Shown here one piece after another: positions 7,221-8,545 of a DNA stretch of 8,545 nt (position 1 is the stretch's first letter; the number at the start of each line of letters is the position of its first letter). The translations under genes were made by a program, and so were the position numbers. The notes under the pieces were generated by a model. The model was given only the letters and a program-made list of their open reading frames with translations. It searched no databases and had not been told where the DNA came from. The DNA is from Actinomycetes bacterium (GTDB taxonomy: Bacteria; Actinomycetota; Actinomycetes; Actinomycetales; Cellulomonadaceae): NCBI GenBank assembly GCA_023388235.1, contig JAEWGQ010000002.1, forward strand, positions 1 through 8,545. Reading direction: 5' to 3'.

Positions 7221-7497
7221 CGGCCACCCTCTGGTGGTGCGGGCGCCGTGGTCACCGCGGACGCCGGATCACCGAGTGGCCAGGTGACGGTTCGGGTCAC
7301 AGTCCCCGACGTTGGGAACGCCTTCGCTCAGCCGATCTCGGTGAATCGGCCGTTCTCGTCGTCCGGCGCTGCGCTCGCGATGTCGGCCTGCCCTCGGCTG
7401 AAGCTGTTCGGGGGTTGGTTCGGAAGCGCCTGTGGACCGTCCGAGCGACCACCCTGTGCTCGTCGCGCACGGCACGAGGCAACGGCGGCGCCGCCTC
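7221..7497. other. Gene-poor stretch
   Basis: I see no convincing gene here. Open frames on both strands give Arg/Ser/Pro-rich translations without recognisable motifs. One small hairpin, GCCGAT (7331-7336) with ATCGGC (7345-7350), is present. GC is about 68% in a counted line, below the left half of the window. The stretch may be decayed or recently acquired DNA. Confidence 0.5.
7484..7497 (-). terminator. Hairpin just after the membrane-anchored hypothetical gene
   Basis: Immediately after the TAG stop on the minus strand lie the perfect palindrome GGCGGCGCCGCC (7484-7495) and a GAGGC/GCCTC pair (7493-7497 with 7476-7480). Either could form a hairpin in the transcript. There is no U-tract, so termination is a guess from position. 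Confidence 0.3.
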
Positions 7498-8004
7498 CTA
7501 CTCGGACGTCAGCCAGTCGATCGACCCATCATTTCCTGCACCGGGCCGACGCACCGTCAGCGCCGGGACCCGACGGGCGATCTCCAGCTCGGACTCGTAG
7601 AGCCGGTCCCTCAGCCGAAGGAGAGCGATGGCGTAACGACGCGGCTCGTGGTCGACGTAGTTGAGGTACGCAGCGCAGTCCGCTTCCATGCGACGGAGGT
7701 CCGGGAGCGCCTCGACCTCGACCTCGATCGCGCTCGCCGTCGTAGCGATCGAGCCCCGGACACTGCGGATCGAGATGTTGCAGCGACGCATGTCCTCCGG
7801 GTCGTCGAGCAATCCCACGCCGTCTCCGTGGCTGAATGCTCGCCTGCCGGCGAGACGGTCCACGAGCGCCTGCAGCGCCTGCAGGTCGCGCCGTCGCGCC
7901 GTGCGGCGCTCGCGCGCGTGATCGATGCGCAGCCCGACGAACAGACCCAACCCGGTGCCCAGGACTCCCGCCGTGAAGTCACTGAGGAAGCTTGACCACT
8001 CCAT
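7498..8004 (-). CDS. Hypothetical membrane-anchored protein, one N-terminal helix
   Basis: A 168-residue protein that I do not recognise. From ATG 8004 it reads MEWSSFLSDFTAGVLGTGLG, with a single hydrophobic helix at about residues 7-25. A basic stretch follows (RIDHARERRTARRRD, 26-40), so by the positive-inside rule the rest is cytoplasmic. Residues 90-146 look helical with regular acidic and basic residues (a possible coiled coil), and the end is a short polar tail. Two cysteines, C75 and C110, are isolated. A longer frame from 8085 exists, but it adds sequence unlike the mature part. GGAG lies only 2 nt before ATG 8004, and TATACG (plus 8015-8020) may be a -10, giving a nearly leaderless transcript. 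The gene is lower in GC (about 63-65% in counted lines), uses a TAG stop, and sits between repeat-like stretches, consistent with horizontal gain. Confidence 0.7.
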   Translation of the reverse strand: MEWSSFLSDFTAGVLGTGLGLFVGLRIDHARERRTARRRDLQALQALVDRLAGRRAFSHGDGVGLLDDPEDMRRCNISIRSVRGSIATTASAIEVEVEALPDLRRMEADCAAYLNYVDHEPRRYAIALLRLRDRLYESELEIARRVPALTVRRPGAGNDGSIDWLTSE

Positions 8005-8085
8005 GACTCCGCACCGTATAGCCGAGCTGCTCGCCATTCGGCGGTTTCCGCGACCTGTCCAACACATCACTCCAGCGGACGTCAT

Positions 8086-8333
8086 CGCGCCGCGTCCCCG
8101 CGCCGCACCGGGGAGCCTCCGACGAGCAATGGGCGAGGCCCCTGAAGACCGCCGTCGCCGCGCGCGCCACCGTGCACGGTCGGAACCTCCGGCAGGCAGG
8201 GACGGAACGGAGCGGGGAGAGAAAGGGCGGCGCCGAGGTGGAGCGGGGCGCGCGGTCAGGGCCCAGCCGGGTGACGGGACGGCGTCCGGCGCGCGCAGGC
8301 CAGGCGGGCGGCAGTACGGAAGGCGCGAGTGGG
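8086..8333. other. Intergenic stretch with palindromes between the hypothetical gene and rex
   Basis: No gene is supported. GGAGCCTCC (8112-8120) and GTCGGAACCTCCGG (8179-8192) resemble the arms of the palindromic element at 6760-6847, about 70 bp apart here versus 72 bp there. ACCGTGCACGGT (8169-8180) is a perfect 12-bp palindrome. The remainder, downstream of the rex stop, shows no clear terminator hairpin. Confidence 0.5.
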
Positions 8334-8545
8334 TCAGGCCAGCGGGGTCGCGCGGCGCCGGGCGTGGAACCCGAGGATCTGCAGCTCGGACCCCAGGTCG
8401 ACCTCGCGGACGTCCACGCCGTCGGGCACCCGCACGGTGCGCGGCGCGAAGTTGAGGATCCCGGTGATGCCGGCGGCGACGAGCCGGTCGGTGGTGGCCT
8501 GCGCGGCGGAGCCGGGGGTGGCGACGACGGCGATGCTGGCCTCGG
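8334..8545 (-). CDS. rex: Redox-sensing transcriptional repressor Rex, C-terminal part (5' end beyond window)
   Basis: The last 69 codons of a Rex repressor, ending at TGA (plus 8334-8336). The visible part is the end of the Rossmann domain and the C-terminal helix: IAVVATPGSAAQATTDRLVAAG, then the family-typical ILNFAP, VPDGVDVREVDL and SELQILGFH. Rex binds DNA as a dimer when NADH/NAD+ is low and releases it when NADH rises. It controls respiratory and fermentative genes in actinobacteria, including cytochrome bd oxidase and, in Streptomyces, its own rex-hem operon. The DNA-binding N-terminus lies right of the window. No hemA follows it here, unlike the Streptomyces arrangement. I saw no TTGTGA-type Rex operator in the window. 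Identification from the C-terminus is confident. Confidence 0.93.
   Translation of the reverse strand, partial: EASIAVVATPGSAAQATTDRLVAAGITGILNFAPRTVRVPDGVDVREVDLGSELQILGFHARRRATPLA

Noticed and set aside
7284..7300. tRNA T-arm-like hairpin (GTGAC, loop with TTCG, GTCAC)
   Set aside because: The loop does not match the TTCRANY pattern, and no acceptor, D or anticodon arms can be found around it. It does not support a tRNA or tRNA-derived attachment site.
7130..7600. Plus-strand open frame of 156 codons
   Set aside because: Arg/Ser/Pro-rich, no ribosome site or motif, overlaps the 3' end of the minus-strand hypothetical gene.
7925..8455. Plus-strand open frame antisense to rex and its downstream spacer
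   Set aside because: Arg/Gly/Pro shadow running opposite a clear Rex C-terminus.

Overview
This window looks like chromosomal DNA from a very high-GC actinobacterium. Lines I counted by hand in the left half are about 78-82% GC. Codon use, protein style and gene order suggest a Micrococcales member such as Cellulomonas or a relative; the genus is an inference.

Layout. (1) Positions 1-188 hold the 3' end of a plus-strand gene, probably a PLDc_N-type small membrane protein. (2) Positions 264-5308 form a minus-strand cytochrome c maturation operon (System II, Ccs/Res), transcribed right to left: histidine phosphatase, TlpA/ResA-like thioredoxin lipoprotein, CcdA, ResB, CcsB. Every junction in it is overlapping or very tight. 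CcdA carries electrons across the membrane to the thioredoxin lipoprotein, which is expected to keep the apocytochrome CXXCH cysteines reduced. ResB and CcsB then move heme and attach it to those cysteines. (3) Positions 5426-5935 encode a MarR-family regulator, divergent from a plus-strand YceI-family gene at 6086-6640. The 150 bp between them contain three alternating half-sites, TCAACT / AGTTGA / TCAACT, which look like the MarR operator. yceI ends in a strong hairpin terminator. (4) Positions 6700-8333 form an accessory stretch: palindromic and repeat DNA, two possible decayed coding fragments, and one lower-GC (about 63-68% in counted lines) gene for an unknown membrane-anchored protein (7498-8004, minus). 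(5) Positions 8334-8545 hold the C-terminal 69 codons of rex, the NADH/NAD+-sensing repressor (minus, start beyond the window).

The theme is respiration and redox: cytochrome c assembly, a Rex redox repressor, and a lipocalin-like isoprenoid-binding protein with its own regulator. In several actinobacteria rex is followed by heme biosynthesis genes (hemA, hemC, hemD), and the ccs genes follow hemL and the phosphatase. No hem gene appears here between rex and the ccs operon; the MarR/YceI pair and the accessory stretch lie there instead. I saw no convincing tRNA, rRNA, CRISPR array, transposase or integrase.
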